A model generated the notes under the pieces. It was given only the letters and a program-made list of their open reading frames with translations. It did no database searches and was not told where the DNA came from. Positions 18,478 to 27,679 of a stretch of DNA of 64,000 bases are shown one piece after another (within the stretch, counting starts at the first letter, position 1; the number at the start of each line of letters is the position of its first letter). The DNA is taken from NCBI RefSeq assembly GCF_900240845.1, contig NZ_OERU01000001.1, positions 889,079 through 953,078 of the forward strand, written 5' to 3'. This DNA is from Peptostreptococcus faecalis. Lineage in GTDB: Bacteria; Bacillota; Clostridia; Peptostreptococcales; Peptostreptococcaceae. Both the position numbers and the translations under genes were made by a program.

Positions 18478-19392
18478 TTACTTAAGTTGCTTTGCAACTT
18501 CATCTGCGAAATTTTCTTCTCTCTTTTCTAGACCTTCACCAACTTCAAATCTTACCATTCTAGTAATCTTTATGTCGCTTCCAACTTCTTTCGCTACCTT
18601 GGCTACTAATTCTCCAACTGATAGGTCAGAATCTTTAATAAACGCCTGATCAAGAAGAGAAACTTCCTTAAGTTCCTTGTTTAATCTACCTACAACCATC
18701 TTTTCAACTATTGCAGCTGGCTTTCCTTCATTTAATGCCTGCTGAGTAAGTATTTCAGTTTCATGTTCTATGTATTCCTGATCTACATCATCTCTAGATA
18801 TATACTTAGGATTCATTGCAGCAACCTGCATAGCAACATCTTTACCTAATGAAAGTACTCTTTCATCGTTAGAGTCTGTGTCAAGTTCAACTATTACACC
18901 TATGTTACCATTACCGTGAACATATCCTGCAACTTTTCCATTTGAAGAAATTTTTTCAAATCTTCTTATGTCTAGTTTTTCACCGATTGTAGCAATTCTA
19001 TCATTTAAAATATCTTTTAGAGCCTTACCTTCTTTATGCATTGAAGATAAAAGCTCTTCTAGGCTTCCGTGATTTCCGTCTAAAGCCATTTCTGCAACAT
19101 CAGTTACAAGAACTTGGAAATCCTGGTTCTTTGCAACAAAGTCTGTTTCAGAGTTAACTTCAACTATTGCAGCAACAGAATTGTCCTCGTTAGTTTTAAT
19201 TGTAACTAAACCTTCAGCAGCTACTCTATCAGCTTTCTTTGCAGCCTTTGAAAGTCCCTTTTCTCTTAATATATCAATCGCTCTCTCCATGTCTCCATCA
19301 GCTTCCATAAGAGCCTTCTTGCAGTCCATCATACCAGCGCCTGTTTTTTCTCTTAATTCTTTTACACTTTGTGCAGTTACAGCTGTTGCCAT
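18478..19392 (-). CDS. tsf: Elongation factor Ts
   Basis: Guanine nucleotide exchange factor for EF-Tu, 304 residues. The N-terminal UBA-like domain VKELREKTGAGMMDCKKALM and the core motif NSETDFVAKN identify it. CAGGAGG precedes the ATG. It is flanked by hairpins on both sides, so its level can be set separately from rpsB and pyrH. Confidence 0.98.
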   Translation of the reverse strand: MATAVTAQSVKELREKTGAGMMDCKKALMEADGDMERAIDILREKGLSKAAKKADRVAAEGLVTIKTNEDNSVAAIVEVNSETDFVAKNQDFQVLVTDVAEMALDGNHGSLEELLSSMHKEGKALKDILNDRIATIGEKLDIRRFEKISSNGKVAGYVHGNGNIGVIVELDTDSNDERVLSLGKDVAMQVAAMNPKYISRDDVDQEYIEHETEILTQQALNEGKPAAIVEKMVVGRLNKELKEVSLLDQAFIKDSDLSVGELVAKVAKEVGSDIKITRMVRFEVGEGLEKREENFADEVAKQLK

Positions 19393-19436
19393 AGTAAATT
19401 CCTCCTGTAATAAATATAAATTTGTTTTTATTCATA

Positions 19437-19461
19437 AAATGGTAAGGGCATTGCCCTTACC
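19437..19461 (-). terminator. Hairpin between rpsB and tsf
   Basis: GGTAAGGGC and GCCCTTACC enclose a three-base loop, followed on the minus strand by ATTTTAT. The short T run suggests partial read-through into tsf. Confidence 0.75.
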
Positions 19462-19489
19462 ACTAGCTTTACATATTTATGTAAATTGA

Positions 19490-20239
19490 TTACATTTCTT
19501 CTGTAGTTGCATCAGCTTCAACAGCTTCTTCAACATTTTCTTCAGCCATATCATCTGCGCCCTGTCTAGCTTCAATAATAGCATTAGCCATAGCTCCACT
19601 TATTAACTTTATAGCTCTTATTGCATCGTCATTAGCTGGGATTGGGAAATCAACATCATCTGGATCACAGTTAGTATCTACTGTACCAATAACTGGTATT
19701 CCTAATCTCTTAGCTTCTTTAATAGCAATAGTTTCTTTCTTTGGATCAACTACATATAATGCACCTGGTAATTCAGGCATATCTTTAATTCCACCTAAGA
19801 ATTTTTCTAGCTTATCTTTTTCAGCTCTTAGTTTGATTACTTCTTTCTTTGGTAGTGCATCGAAAGTTCCATCTTCTTCTTTAGCTTCTAATTCTCTAAG
19901 CTTTGCTATTCTTCCCTTTATAGTCTTATGGTTAGTAAGCATTCCACCTAGCCATCTTTCGTTTACGAAGAACATTCCACATCTCTGTGCTTCATCTCTA
20001 ATAGCATCCTGAGCTTGCTTCTTTGTTCCTACGAATAAGATTGGCTTTCCTGTTTCTGCTACTTCCTGCATAAACTTATAAGCTTCGTCTATCTTCTTTA
20101 CTGTTTTCTGAAGGTCTATAATATATATTCCATTTCTTTCTGTGAAAATATACTTAGCCATCTTTGGGTTCCATCTTCTTGTCTGATGTCCGAAATGTAC
20201 ACCAGCTTCAAGTAATTGTTTCATTGAAATTACTGACAT
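19490..20239 (-). CDS. rpsB: 30S ribosomal protein S2
   Basis: The protein shows the S2 hallmarks [48 protein letters not shown] and [13 protein letters not shown]. The start at 20239 is chosen because AAGGAGG lies eight bases before it; this gives 249 residues, while an in-frame upstream start would add eleven residues foreign to S2. The acidic C-terminal tail is unremarkable. Confidence 0.98.
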   Translation of the reverse strand: MSVISMKQLLEAGVHFGHQTRRWNPKMAKYIFTERNGIYIIDLQKTVKKIDEAYKFMQEVAETGKPILFVGTKKQAQDAIRDEAQRCGMFFVNERWLGGMLTNHKTIKGRIAKLRELEAKEEDGTFDALPKKEVIKLRAEKDKLEKFLGGIKDMPELPGALYVVDPKKETIAIKEAKRLGIPVIGTVDTNCDPDDVDFPIPANDDAIRAIKLISGAMANAIIEARQGADDMAEENVEEAVEADATTEEM

Positions 20240-20254
20240 TAATTTTTCCTCCTT

Positions 20255-20292
20255 GGTTTTTACCTCCAGCACAATCTTCTTCCTAAAAAACC
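20255..20292 (-). promoter_or_regulatory. Possible structured rpsB leader
   Basis: In the 110-base leader GGTTTTT (20286-20292 in minus reading) can pair with AAAAACC (20255-20261), ending two bases before the AAGGAGG site, and CCGAAAGG forms a small loop at its foot. It could control translation by S2, but I match no known rpsB leader class. Confidence 0.3.
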
Positions 20293-20358
20293 TTTCGGCA
20301 CCTTTTAAGAATCATGTACTGTGTTTGATTTTTTTGTTTTTATTAAATAACCTCTATT

Positions 20359-20387
20359 AGTTTATCATCCTAGTATAAATATGTCAA
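20359..20387 (-). promoter_or_regulatory. Sigma-A promoter of rpsB
   Basis: TTGACA (20382-20387) and TAAACT (20359-20364) on the minus strand are 17 bases apart. Confidence 0.75.
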
Positions 20388-20419
20388 CAATAATATTAAA
20401 CTATATTTACTAAATGTTT

Positions 20420-21502
20420 TTATGCTAAGTACGATATTAACATAGCAACGACAATAATAGCTATAAGAGAAGTTACTGCAATCTTTTTAAAATTTTTCTT
20501 TTGCTTTTTTCCTTTATTTCTTTTGACGCTCAATTTACGTGAAGCTTTTTCCTTTTCTAAAGCTTCATCAATTTCTTTTAGAGATATTTTATTAGTTTTA
20601 TAAAAATCATCGGGATTTACTCTCCCTGTTTTGTCTAATACTGCTTCTAGGTCTGTCTCTTCTTCTTCAATGTCATCTGTATATATTTTCGATGTTTTAT
20701 ACATAAAGTGACTCAAACTTAGAAGAAGCTCATTATAGTCTTTAAAACCTAAATTTTTGTTTCTTTCCAATAATTTTTTTATAATATTAATGAAGTCCTT
20801 ATTTTGATTATTCAAGTTTTGTTTTGACCAAATAACACCTTTGTCAATTTCTTTCATCAATTGTTTTTCTGTGTGAGCCTCGTGAAAAGGGAATTTTTTG
20901 AATACTGCTTCATACAGTATTACACCTAAACAATATAAGTCTGTCTTTATATCAGTGAAATCTATTGATAGCTGTGACGGAGACATATATTTTAGATTTC
21001 CAGAGCATCTAATATTAGTCCCTCTATTTGCTTCTGTTATACCAAAATCTGCTATTTTTATAGCATGCTTATCGTCCACTAATATATCATCTGGCTTTAA
21101 CGAGCCATGGTATTTGCCAATAGATTCATATGCCTGAAGAGCTTTGGTTATTTGAGTAGAAATTCTAACCAACGCATCCATATGTAAATATGCGCCTTTT
21201 ATTAGAGTTGATAATGATACTCCTCTAAAATCTTCATACACTATATAATACAATAAATTATCTACAGTCCTTTGTACCCCAACGTCTATGATGCTCAGAA
21301 TATAAGGATTTTTAAGGTCATTTATCAACATACTTTCGTCTATAATATTCGGTATAAAATCAATACTTATATATCTATTATTTTCAATTATTTTAATCTT
21401 TACATTTATATTTTTTTCAGAATCATACGCATTGTATAATTTATTTTCTTCTATATAAACTGGTCTATCAGTTATTTCATATCTATTTCCAATAAAAATC
21501 AC
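20420..21502 (-). CDS. Membrane-anchored protein kinase-like protein, probable pseudokinase
   Basis: Residues 8-265 have the Hanks-type kinase fold: candidate beta-3 Lys37 in VKIKI, DFG at 152-154, and a YMSPSQL activation-segment end. The glycine-rich loop is absent. The catalytic loop reads HGSLKPDD (132-139): the catalytic Asp is Ser134 and the Mg-binding Asn is Asp139, while Lys136 remains. A Lys-rich linker and one C-terminal helix (about 339-358) end the 360 residues, with no PASTA domains. The GTG start at 21502 has GGGGGG seven bases upstream. It may bind a partner or nucleotide rather than phosphorylate. The divergent neighbour is also a single-span protein. Confidence 0.8.
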   Translation of the reverse strand: MIFIGNRYEITDRPVYIEENKLYNAYDSEKNINVKIKIIENNRYISIDFIPNIIDESMLINDLKNPYILSIIDVGVQRTVDNLLYYIVYEDFRGVSLSTLIKGAYLHMDALVRISTQITKALQAYESIGKYHGSLKPDDILVDDKHAIKIADFGITEANRGTNIRCSGNLKYMSPSQLSIDFTDIKTDLYCLGVILYEAVFKKFPFHEAHTEKQLMKEIDKGVIWSKQNLNNQNKDFINIIKKLLERNKNLGFKDYNELLLSLSHFMYKTSKIYTDDIEEEETDLEAVLDKTGRVNPDDFYKTNKISLKEIDEALEKEKASRKLSVKRNKGKKQKKNFKKIAVTSLIAIIVVAMLISYLA

Positions 21503-21611
21503 AATTATTCCCCCCTACGAAAGAATGTTATTAATACTAATTCATTTTTGTACTCTAATATCAATTTTATCATAAAAATCAAATACTTTCTATCCTTATT
21601 ATGTATCATTA

Positions 21612-21640
21612 TTGACTAATCAAGATAAATTTAATATAAT
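21612..21640 (+). promoter_or_regulatory. Sigma-A promoter of the single-span membrane protein gene
   Basis: TTGACT (21612-21617) and a perfect TATAAT (21635-21640) are separated by 17 bases. Confidence 0.85.
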
Positions 21641-21684
21641 CATAATAATGTAATTATTATTTACGATACATGGAGGTGTTAAAA

Positions 21685-22275
21685 TTGGGTGAAAAGAATA
21701 AAAAAGCTAATTCTGGCAAAACTATAAATTTTGCAGAAAAGAAAAAAGCTTATATAAACAACAAGCAAACTCAGAACAATACTCAAAAAAATACCTATAA
21801 TGATAATATTGTAATACAGTACGATATAAATAAAATGAGAGAACAAATAAATCAACAAACCAAAAATAAAAAAGCTTTTGAATCTAAACTTAAAAAAAAG
21901 TTTTGGGTCAAGCTTATTTATTTTATACTAGTGGGTTCAATAGTGATATTAATTGCTGCTAAACTTACAAATAATTTCACCTTTAGTAGTACTAGTGATG
22001 TTCCTGGAAAGTTTGTTGAGGAAAGTACTGTTTTAGATTCCGATTCTAAACTAAAATACGAGCAGCTAATTGATGAAAAACTAAATGAACTAGTTGCTAA
22101 TAATGGTCAACTAAGTGTAAGCACTGAAGAAATTCACAAAAATTCAAAAATAATTTATGCGTCTGGATATTTTTCATATCCTGAAGAATCTTCAAAGATA
22201 GCTTTTGATTCAATAATTGAATCAGACAAGTTAATATCTCTAGTTGTAAACGGACATGAATTAATAAAAAAATAA
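21685..22275 (+). CDS. Single-span membrane protein of unknown function
   Basis: The TTG at 21685 is taken as start because GGAGGTG lies six bases before it, giving 196 residues. The first 70 residues are hydrophilic, rich in Lys, Asn and Gln. One membrane helix (VKLIYFILVGSIVILIAAKL) follows, then about 105 residues that would lie outside the cell. I recognise no domain. The topology fits a small sensor, anchor or envelope scaffold. It is divergent from the pseudokinase gene, which may or may not be meaningful. Confidence 0.75.
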   Translation: MGEKNKKANSGKTINFAEKKKAYINNKQTQNNTQKNTYNDNIVIQYDINKMREQINQQTKNKKAFESKLKKKFWVKLIYFILVGSIVILIAAKLTNNFTFSSTSDVPGKFVEESTVLDSDSKLKYEQLIDEKLNELVANNGQLSVSTEEIHKNSKIIYASGYFSYPEESSKIAFDSIIESDKLISLVVNGHELIKK

Positions 22276-22281
22276 ACTTAT

Positions 22282-22312
22282 AAGAGCTACCATCTTTTGG
22301 TAGCTCTTTTTA
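22282..22312. terminator. Bidirectional terminator
   Basis: AAGAGCTACC and GGTAGCTCTT enclose a seven-base loop with a T run on the plus strand. It lies between two convergent genes. Confidence 0.88.
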
Positions 22313-22313
22313 A

Positions 22314-22631
22314 TCAATTTATATATGATAGATATGTCGCGTATGTAGATACTACTATGCCTATAATATTTAAAATTTGACATCTTTTCGGCTCTTTTTT
22401 AAAAATAATCAAAGATAAGAATGCTAATAAAACTGAAAACAAACCTAAATATAGGCTTTGAATTAGTCCATTACCTGATCTCAAAATAGATAATAATCCT
22501 AGTATAAGAATATACACTCCTACAGAATTTCTTATCACATAATTTTTATATCCTCTTCCATTTTTTCCTACCATACAATAAATAGCAAATAATGACATTG
22601 CTATTAGAATAATCGTTCCTGATATTGACAT
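22314..22631 (-). CDS. Small membrane protein of unknown function
   Basis: The 105 residues form about four hydrophobic helices with short basic loops. GGGGG lies six bases before the ATG. It follows the alanyl-tRNA editing gene by 21 bases and is the last gene of a probable msrAB-editing protein-membrane protein operon. No family is recognised. Confidence 0.65.
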   Translation of the reverse strand: MSISGTIILIAMSLFAIYCMVGKNGRGYKNYVIRNSVGVYILILGLLSILRSGNGLIQSLYLGLFSVLLAFLSLIIFKKEPKRCQILNIIGIVVSTYATYLSYIN

Positions 22632-22652
22632 TTATAACCCCCAAATTACACT

Positions 22653-23900
22653 TTATATTATAATATCTAATTTTCCACAATATATAGAATAAATATAATC
22701 GCTAAAAATGTCAATTTCTTTTATATTATTAGTTACACCTTGAGCCATATATCTAGATCCTCCACCTTTTAAATCAGAAAGATGTTTATTGATTTTAAAG
22801 TCGTTTCCTATATTCAATGAGTTTTCGTCAACAACCACCTTAGAACCCTGTATATTAATGTGTGCAGCACCTTTAGCTCTGTTCTCAAATATTACTATTG
22901 AGTCATATCTTTCTGTTATATACTTTGCTAGTTCATCGATATACCACTGCTCTTCATTTAAAAATGTTTTTTTTATGACTAAATTATTTTTAATATTTCT
23001 ATTACAGTTTTCTACTAGTTCATAAGAATCTGCTTTTAAAGCCTTTCCCAGTGAGTATTTGTATTTATAATAAAATTCATCTTTCTTTATTTCTAAGTTT
23101 TCTATAGAGTTCGCAATATTACTTTCTCCTGAATTAAACTTATTTAATACTTTTGAAAATATCACATCTCTAGATAAAATATAATCTACCGCTCTTTTTC
23201 CAACTAAAAATTCTAATTTTGTATCTCCTTTAAACTTATAAAATTTTTTTATTTTTATAAGACCTAAATCTTTTGTATTATATAAATGTACTCCACAACA
23301 TGCAGCTGTGTCTAAATTTCCAATTTTAAGAATTCGTATTGGATTTTCAGACTTGGGAATTGGTCGTCTTGTTGTTATAGAACCGTTATTAGTATCAATT
23401 TCAAAATTTTCAATTACTAATTCTTTATTAATGGAATCATTCGAAAATCTTTCCACTTCATTTACCATATCTTCTGTAAACTCACCTTCAATCACTAGTT
23501 CAGATGTGTCTTTTCCTATATGTATAGATTTAGTATTTCTTCCAAATAATTTAAAAAATACTCCAGATAGTACGTGTTGACCTGTATGTTGCTGCATTGA
23601 ATCCTTACGTCTATCCCAATCTAATGATATACAAACTGATTCTCCAATTGAAACAGGACATACTCTTTCATTTATATAATGTACTATTTCTCCGTCACTG
23701 CTTTCCTCTACTTTGCAAATTTTATAATCGACATTTTTTAGACTTTTCATAATACCTATATCAGAAATTTGACCCCCACCTCCAGGAAAGAGAACGGTTT
23801 CATTGAGGACAATACCCAATTTATCATCTTTTTCGATTATTTTTTCAATTATTACTTCAGCACTCTGTTTATATCTTTCTCTGTAATATAGTTCTTCCAT
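22653..23900 (-). CDS. Alanyl-tRNA editing protein with DHHA1 domain
   Basis: A free-standing trans-editing protein that hydrolyses mischarged Ser- or Gly-tRNA(Ala). The AlaRS-type second domain carries LFPGGGGQISDIG, the zinc motif QQHTGQH (H105, H109) and CCGVH (C201, H205). A linker and a C-terminal DHHA1 domain with KGGGSRYMAQG follow. 415 residues fits the long AlaX form. No aminoacylation domain is present. It lies 11 bases after msrAB, so the two are probably cotranscribed, linking translation quality control and oxidative damage repair; cysteine-dependent AlaRS editing is oxidant-sensitive in other bacteria. Confidence 0.92.
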   Translation of the reverse strand: MEELYYRERYKQSAEVIIEKIIEKDDKLGIVLNETVLFPGGGGQISDIGIMKSLKNVDYKICKVEESSDGEIVHYINERVCPVSIGESVCISLDWDRRKDSMQQHTGQHVLSGVFFKLFGRNTKSIHIGKDTSELVIEGEFTEDMVNEVERFSNDSINKELVIENFEIDTNNGSITTRRPIPKSENPIRILKIGNLDTAACCGVHLYNTKDLGLIKIKKFYKFKGDTKLEFLVGKRAVDYILSRDVIFSKVLNKFNSGESNIANSIENLEIKKDEFYYKYKYSLGKALKADSYELVENCNRNIKNNLVIKKTFLNEEQWYIDELAKYITERYDSIVIFENRAKGAAHINIQGSKVVVDENSLNIGNDFKINKHLSDLKGGGSRYMAQGVTNNIKEIDIFSDYIYSIYCGKLDIII

Positions 23901-23911
23901 AAATATTTCAC

Positions 23912-24865
23912 CTATTCCACATATTTTTTATATTGTCCATAACCACATTCTTCCATTTTATCATATGGGATGAACTTTAAAGATGCAGAATTTATACAAT
24001 ATCTATTGCCCCCAGTTTCTTCCGGACCGTCATCAAATACGTGTCCAAGATGACTATTTGACTCATGGCTTCTAACTTCAGTTCTATCCATGCCATATAC
24101 AAAGTCACTTCTATAGATAAGTGCGGTTTCTTTTATTGGCTTTGTAAATGCTGGCCAACCGCACCCAGAATTAAATTTATCAGTCGAACTAAATAATGGT
24201 TCTCCACTAACAACATCTACGTATATACCTTTTTCAAAATTATTATAATATTCATTTTCAAAAGGTACTTCAGTCATGTCGTTTTGAGTAACTTCAAATT
24301 GTATAGAAGAAAGCTTTTCTTTTACTTCTTCCCTATTTACATTTTGTCTATCCCAATGTGATTTAATAAATCCATATCTGCCTGAATTTTTATAATACAC
24401 ATTATAGTGGTCTCTCATTTTTTTGTAGTAGTTCTGATGATTCTCTTCTGCTGGATAAAATATCCCCGCATCAAGTATCTGTGTTGCTATTTCTTTTCCT
24501 TGGAATTTTTCTTTTTCAATTTTTCTTTTAGATTCTAATGCCTGTACCTTTTGCTGTTCATCATGACAAAATATAGCTGTTCTATACTGTTCGCCTCTAT
24601 CAGCAAATTGACCATATGCATCAGTTGGATCAATTTGTTTCCAATAAATATCTAATAATTCCTCATAAGTTATTTCATTTTCATCATATTCAATTTGAAT
24701 TGCTTCGTAATGACCAGTATTTCCTGTACAGACCTCTTTATAAGTTGGATTTTCTGTCTGTCCTCCTGTGTAGCCACTGACCACATTTTTCACGCCACTA
24801 TACGCTGTGTATGGTTTTACCATGCACCAAAAACATCCACCTGCAAAAGTCGCTAATTTATTCAT
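23912..24865 (-). CDS. msrAB: Bifunctional peptide-methionine sulfoxide reductase MsrA/MsrB
   Basis: Fusion of MsrA (N-terminal, FAGGCFWC with catalytic Cys11) and MsrB (C-terminal, [23 protein letters not shown] and [11 protein letters not shown] with the catalytic Cys). It repairs both epimers of methionine sulfoxide. The MsrB domain lacks the CxxC zinc pairs in the parts I can identify with certainty. No signal peptide, so it acts in the cytoplasm. The ATG at 24865, after GGAAGG, is used; a TTG three codons upstream is too close to that site. Confidence 0.95.
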   Translation of the reverse strand: MNKLATFAGGCFWCMVKPYTAYSGVKNVVSGYTGGQTENPTYKEVCTGNTGHYEAIQIEYDENEITYEELLDIYWKQIDPTDAYGQFADRGEQYRTAIFCHDEQQKVQALESKRKIEKEKFQGKEIATQILDAGIFYPAEENHQNYYKKMRDHYNVYYKNSGRYGFIKSHWDRQNVNREEVKEKLSSIQFEVTQNDMTEVPFENEYYNNFEKGIYVDVVSGEPLFSSTDKFNSGCGWPAFTKPIKETALIYRSDFVYGMDRTEVRSHESNSHLGHVFDDGPEETGGNRYCINSASLKFIPYDKMEECGYGQYKKYVE

Positions 24866-25066
24866 TAATATCAATCCTTCCCTATATATTTATTTCTATT
24901 ATTCGCATAATCATTCCTATTGTTAGTATATTCCCTCAAATTACTCAGTGTAAACTTAAATGCTATTTTTTTATTACTACTGTATATTTTACTAATATTA
25001 TGGTACTATATCAAATAAATAATTGTGTTATTTTTAATTTAGCAAATATGACTGGAGGCTGTAAAT

Positions 25067-25771
25067 TTGATTGATAGTAAATATATAAAAATTCTTAAAA
25101 GTGTTAATATTTTTAAAGATTTTTCTGAAGAATCTTTATCTAGTTTTTTGGAGCACTCCGGTGCGACTACTCAGTTAATTAAAAAAAAGCAGACAATTTT
25201 TATGGAGGGAGATATTTATAATAATATTTGTATTATTTTAGACGGAGAAGTCATTTTATCAAAATATGATGAATCTGGTAATAGAAATATTATTGATATT
25301 TTGCAGAAAGGTAAAATTTTTGCTGAAGTTTTTTCTTTGACAGAAAATAAAATTAGCCCCGTTACAGCTACTGTGACATGCGATACAAGAATCCTAACAA
25401 TTGATACAAAAAACCTGCTTTCTATTGGAAAAAATTCTGATATTGAAATACTTCAAGAAAAATACAACTTGATTTCTAGAATGCTTAGTATTTTTGCAGA
25501 AAAAAATATGATACTACTGTCTAAAATCAACTTACTCTCAAAAAGAAATACACGTGATAAAATAATACATTTTTTAAAAACATTCGCCTTAAAAACAGAT
25601 TCAAAAGTATTTAAAATTCCATTTTCAAGAAATGAAATGGCTGATTTTCTAGGAGTAGATAGAAGCTCGTTATCTAGAGAACTCGGCAATTTAAAAGAAG
25701 AACATATTATAGACTTCAATAAGAATATGTTTACACTGTTGAGTGATGACTATTTTAGTGATAATTTTTAA
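25067..25771 (+). CDS. Crp/Fnr-family transcription regulator
   Basis: A 234-residue protein with an N-terminal cyclic-nucleotide-binding-like beta roll (about 15-125), a dimer helix, and a C-terminal Crp-type winged helix with FSRNEMADFLGVDRSSLSREL as recognition motif. Only one cysteine is present, so an FNR-type iron-sulfur cluster is ruled out. The TTG start at 25067 has GGAGG eight bases upstream. It is divergent from msrAB and convergent with the ABC exporter. The ligand and targets cannot be deduced. Confidence 0.9.
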   Translation: MIDSKYIKILKSVNIFKDFSEESLSSFLEHSGATTQLIKKKQTIFMEGDIYNNICIILDGEVILSKYDESGNRNIIDILQKGKIFAEVFSLTENKISPVTATVTCDTRILTIDTKNLLSIGKNSDIEILQEKYNLISRMLSIFAEKNMILLSKINLLSKRNTRDKIIHFLKTFALKTDSKVFKIPFSRNEMADFLGVDRSSLSRELGNLKEEHIIDFNKNMFTLLSDDYFSDNF

Positions 25772-25786
25772 TTGTATTATTTATAG

Positions 25787-25822
25787 AAAAATAGCTGGTA
25801 ATAAATACCAGCTATTTTTTTA
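25787..25822. terminator. Bidirectional terminator after the Crp/Fnr gene
   Basis: AAAAATAGCTGGTA pairs with TACCAGCTATTTTT around a five-base loop, with T runs on both strands. Confidence 0.93.
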
Positions 25823-25870
25823 TTTTTGTTTCTATTTCTTAATATTAAGTCAAATTATATAACTGCTTAC

Positions 25871-27679
25871 TTACTCCACCACGTCCTCATACTGAGAATT
25901 ATATAATTTTTTGTAAGCACCATCTTTTTTTATTAATTCATCGTGTGAACCTTGTTCTACTATGTCTCCATCTTCTAAGACTAAAATCAAATCCGCATTT
26001 CTAATAGTTGATAGTCTATGAGCTATTATAAAGCTAGTCCTATTTTCTATCAGCCTGTCCATAGCATTTTGTATCAACTCTTCAGTACGAGTATCAACTG
26101 AGCTAGTTGCTTCATCTAAAATTAAAATTTTAGGATTTGATAATATCGCTCTTGCTATTGTTAGAAGCTGCTTTTGACCTTGAGATATGTTTTTAGTATC
26201 TTCTGTTAATATAGTTTCATATCCATCCTTTTGAGTAAGTATAAATCTATCTGCACTAGCCATTCTTGCAGCTTGATAAACTTCTTCATCGGTAGCGTCT
26301 AACTTACCATATCTTAAATTTTCCATTATTGTGCCACTAAACAACCATGTATCCTGCAATACCATTGCAAATCTTTTTCTATACTCTGTGACTTCAAGAG
26401 TTTGTATATCTCTACCGTCTAAATATATCGTTCCATCAGTTGTATCATAAAATCTCATCAGCAATTTTACCAAAGTAGTTTTACCAGCTCCTGTAGGTCC
26501 TACAATTGCAATTTTTTGACCTGGCTTAACATCTAAATTAAAATCGTTTATTATTATTTTATCTTTTTCATATCCAAATTTAACATTTTTAAATTCTATA
26601 TGCCCTTTAAAATCTTCGTCTGATATTAATCCATTCTGAGTATTATCAATTTCAGGTTCATCTAAAAATTCAAACACTCTTCCTGCAGCAGCAACAGTAG
26701 ATTGAAATAATGCTATCATCTGGGCAATCTGATTTAGAGGCTGAGTAAAAGATCTCATATACTGTATAAATGCTTGAATATCACCCACTGTTATTTTTCC
26801 AAGTATAGCCATATATCCACCCAAAATAGTAACTATTACATATCCAAGGTTTCCGACAAACATCATTATTGGCATCATTACACTTGATAAAAATTGTGAT
26901 TTCCACCCTGATTGATATAATTCGTTATTTATTGATTTAAACTCAAGTTCTTCAAATTTTTCACCGTTATAAGCTTTTATAACATTTTGTCCAGAAAAAC
27001 TTTCTTCAACTTTTCCATTCACTTTACCAAGATAGTCTTGTTGCATTCTAAAATAATGCTGCGATTTTTTTATAATTATAGATAGTAAAACTACGGTAAT
27101 TGGTAAAATAACAATTGCAGACAATGTCATAGTAAAGTTTATTGATAACATCATTATAAAAACTCCGACTACTCTAACTACAGAAACTACCATACTCATC
27201 AAGTTCTGATTTAACGTCTGACCTAGAGTATCAACATCATTTGTAACTCTAGAAATAATATCTCCTTTGCTATTTTTATCAAAACATGATATAGGCAAAT
27301 TATTAAGTTTTTCCGCAATATCTTTTCTCAAGTTGTATGATACTCTCTGAGCAATGCCAGTCATTATATACGACTGTATAAATGAGAAAATTGAACTAAT
27401 AGTGTATAGCAATAAAAGAATCAACACAAGCTTGAGTATATACGAAAAATCTATACCTTCTTGTGCATTTCCTATTTTTCTTATTACACCATTAAATATT
27501 TCTGTTGTTGCTTTTCCCATAATCTTAGGTCCAACAATTAAAAAAATAGTTGATGCTATAGAGAAAATAACTACTATCAAAAGATTTAGGTAGTCTTTTT
27601 TCATATACCTGAGTATTCTCATCATCGTACTGATAAATATCTTATTGGAAGAATCTACTCTTTTATTTTTTGATTTCAT
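25871..27679 (-). CDS. Heterodimeric ABC exporter, subunit with canonical Walker motifs
   Basis: A 602-residue half-transporter: six membrane helices (about 30-330) fused to an ATPase domain. Walker A GPTGAGKTT is at 394-402, the signature is altered to ISQGQ (498-502), Walker B LDEATSS keeps catalytic Glu523, and the H-loop IAHRLST is intact. Together with the next gene, which has the opposite defects, it forms an LmrCD/TM287-288-type pair with one active and one degenerate ATP site. The ATG overlaps the end of the partner gene by 17 bases. Substrate unknown; such pairs export drugs, lipids or peptides. Confidence 0.93.
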   Translation of the reverse strand: MKSKNKRVDSSNKIFISTMMRILRYMKKDYLNLLIVVIFSIASTIFLIVGPKIMGKATTEIFNGVIRKIGNAQEGIDFSYILKLVLILLLLYTISSIFSFIQSYIMTGIAQRVSYNLRKDIAEKLNNLPISCFDKNSKGDIISRVTNDVDTLGQTLNQNLMSMVVSVVRVVGVFIMMLSINFTMTLSAIVILPITVVLLSIIIKKSQHYFRMQQDYLGKVNGKVEESFSGQNVIKAYNGEKFEELEFKSINNELYQSGWKSQFLSSVMMPIMMFVGNLGYVIVTILGGYMAILGKITVGDIQAFIQYMRSFTQPLNQIAQMIALFQSTVAAAGRVFEFLDEPEIDNTQNGLISDEDFKGHIEFKNVKFGYEKDKIIINDFNLDVKPGQKIAIVGPTGAGKTTLVKLLMRFYDTTDGTIYLDGRDIQTLEVTEYRKRFAMVLQDTWLFSGTIMENLRYGKLDATDEEVYQAARMASADRFILTQKDGYETILTEDTKNISQGQKQLLTIARAILSNPKILILDEATSSVDTRTEELIQNAMDRLIENRTSFIIAHRLSTIRNADLILVLEDGDIVEQGSHDELIKKDGAYKKLYNSQYEDVVE

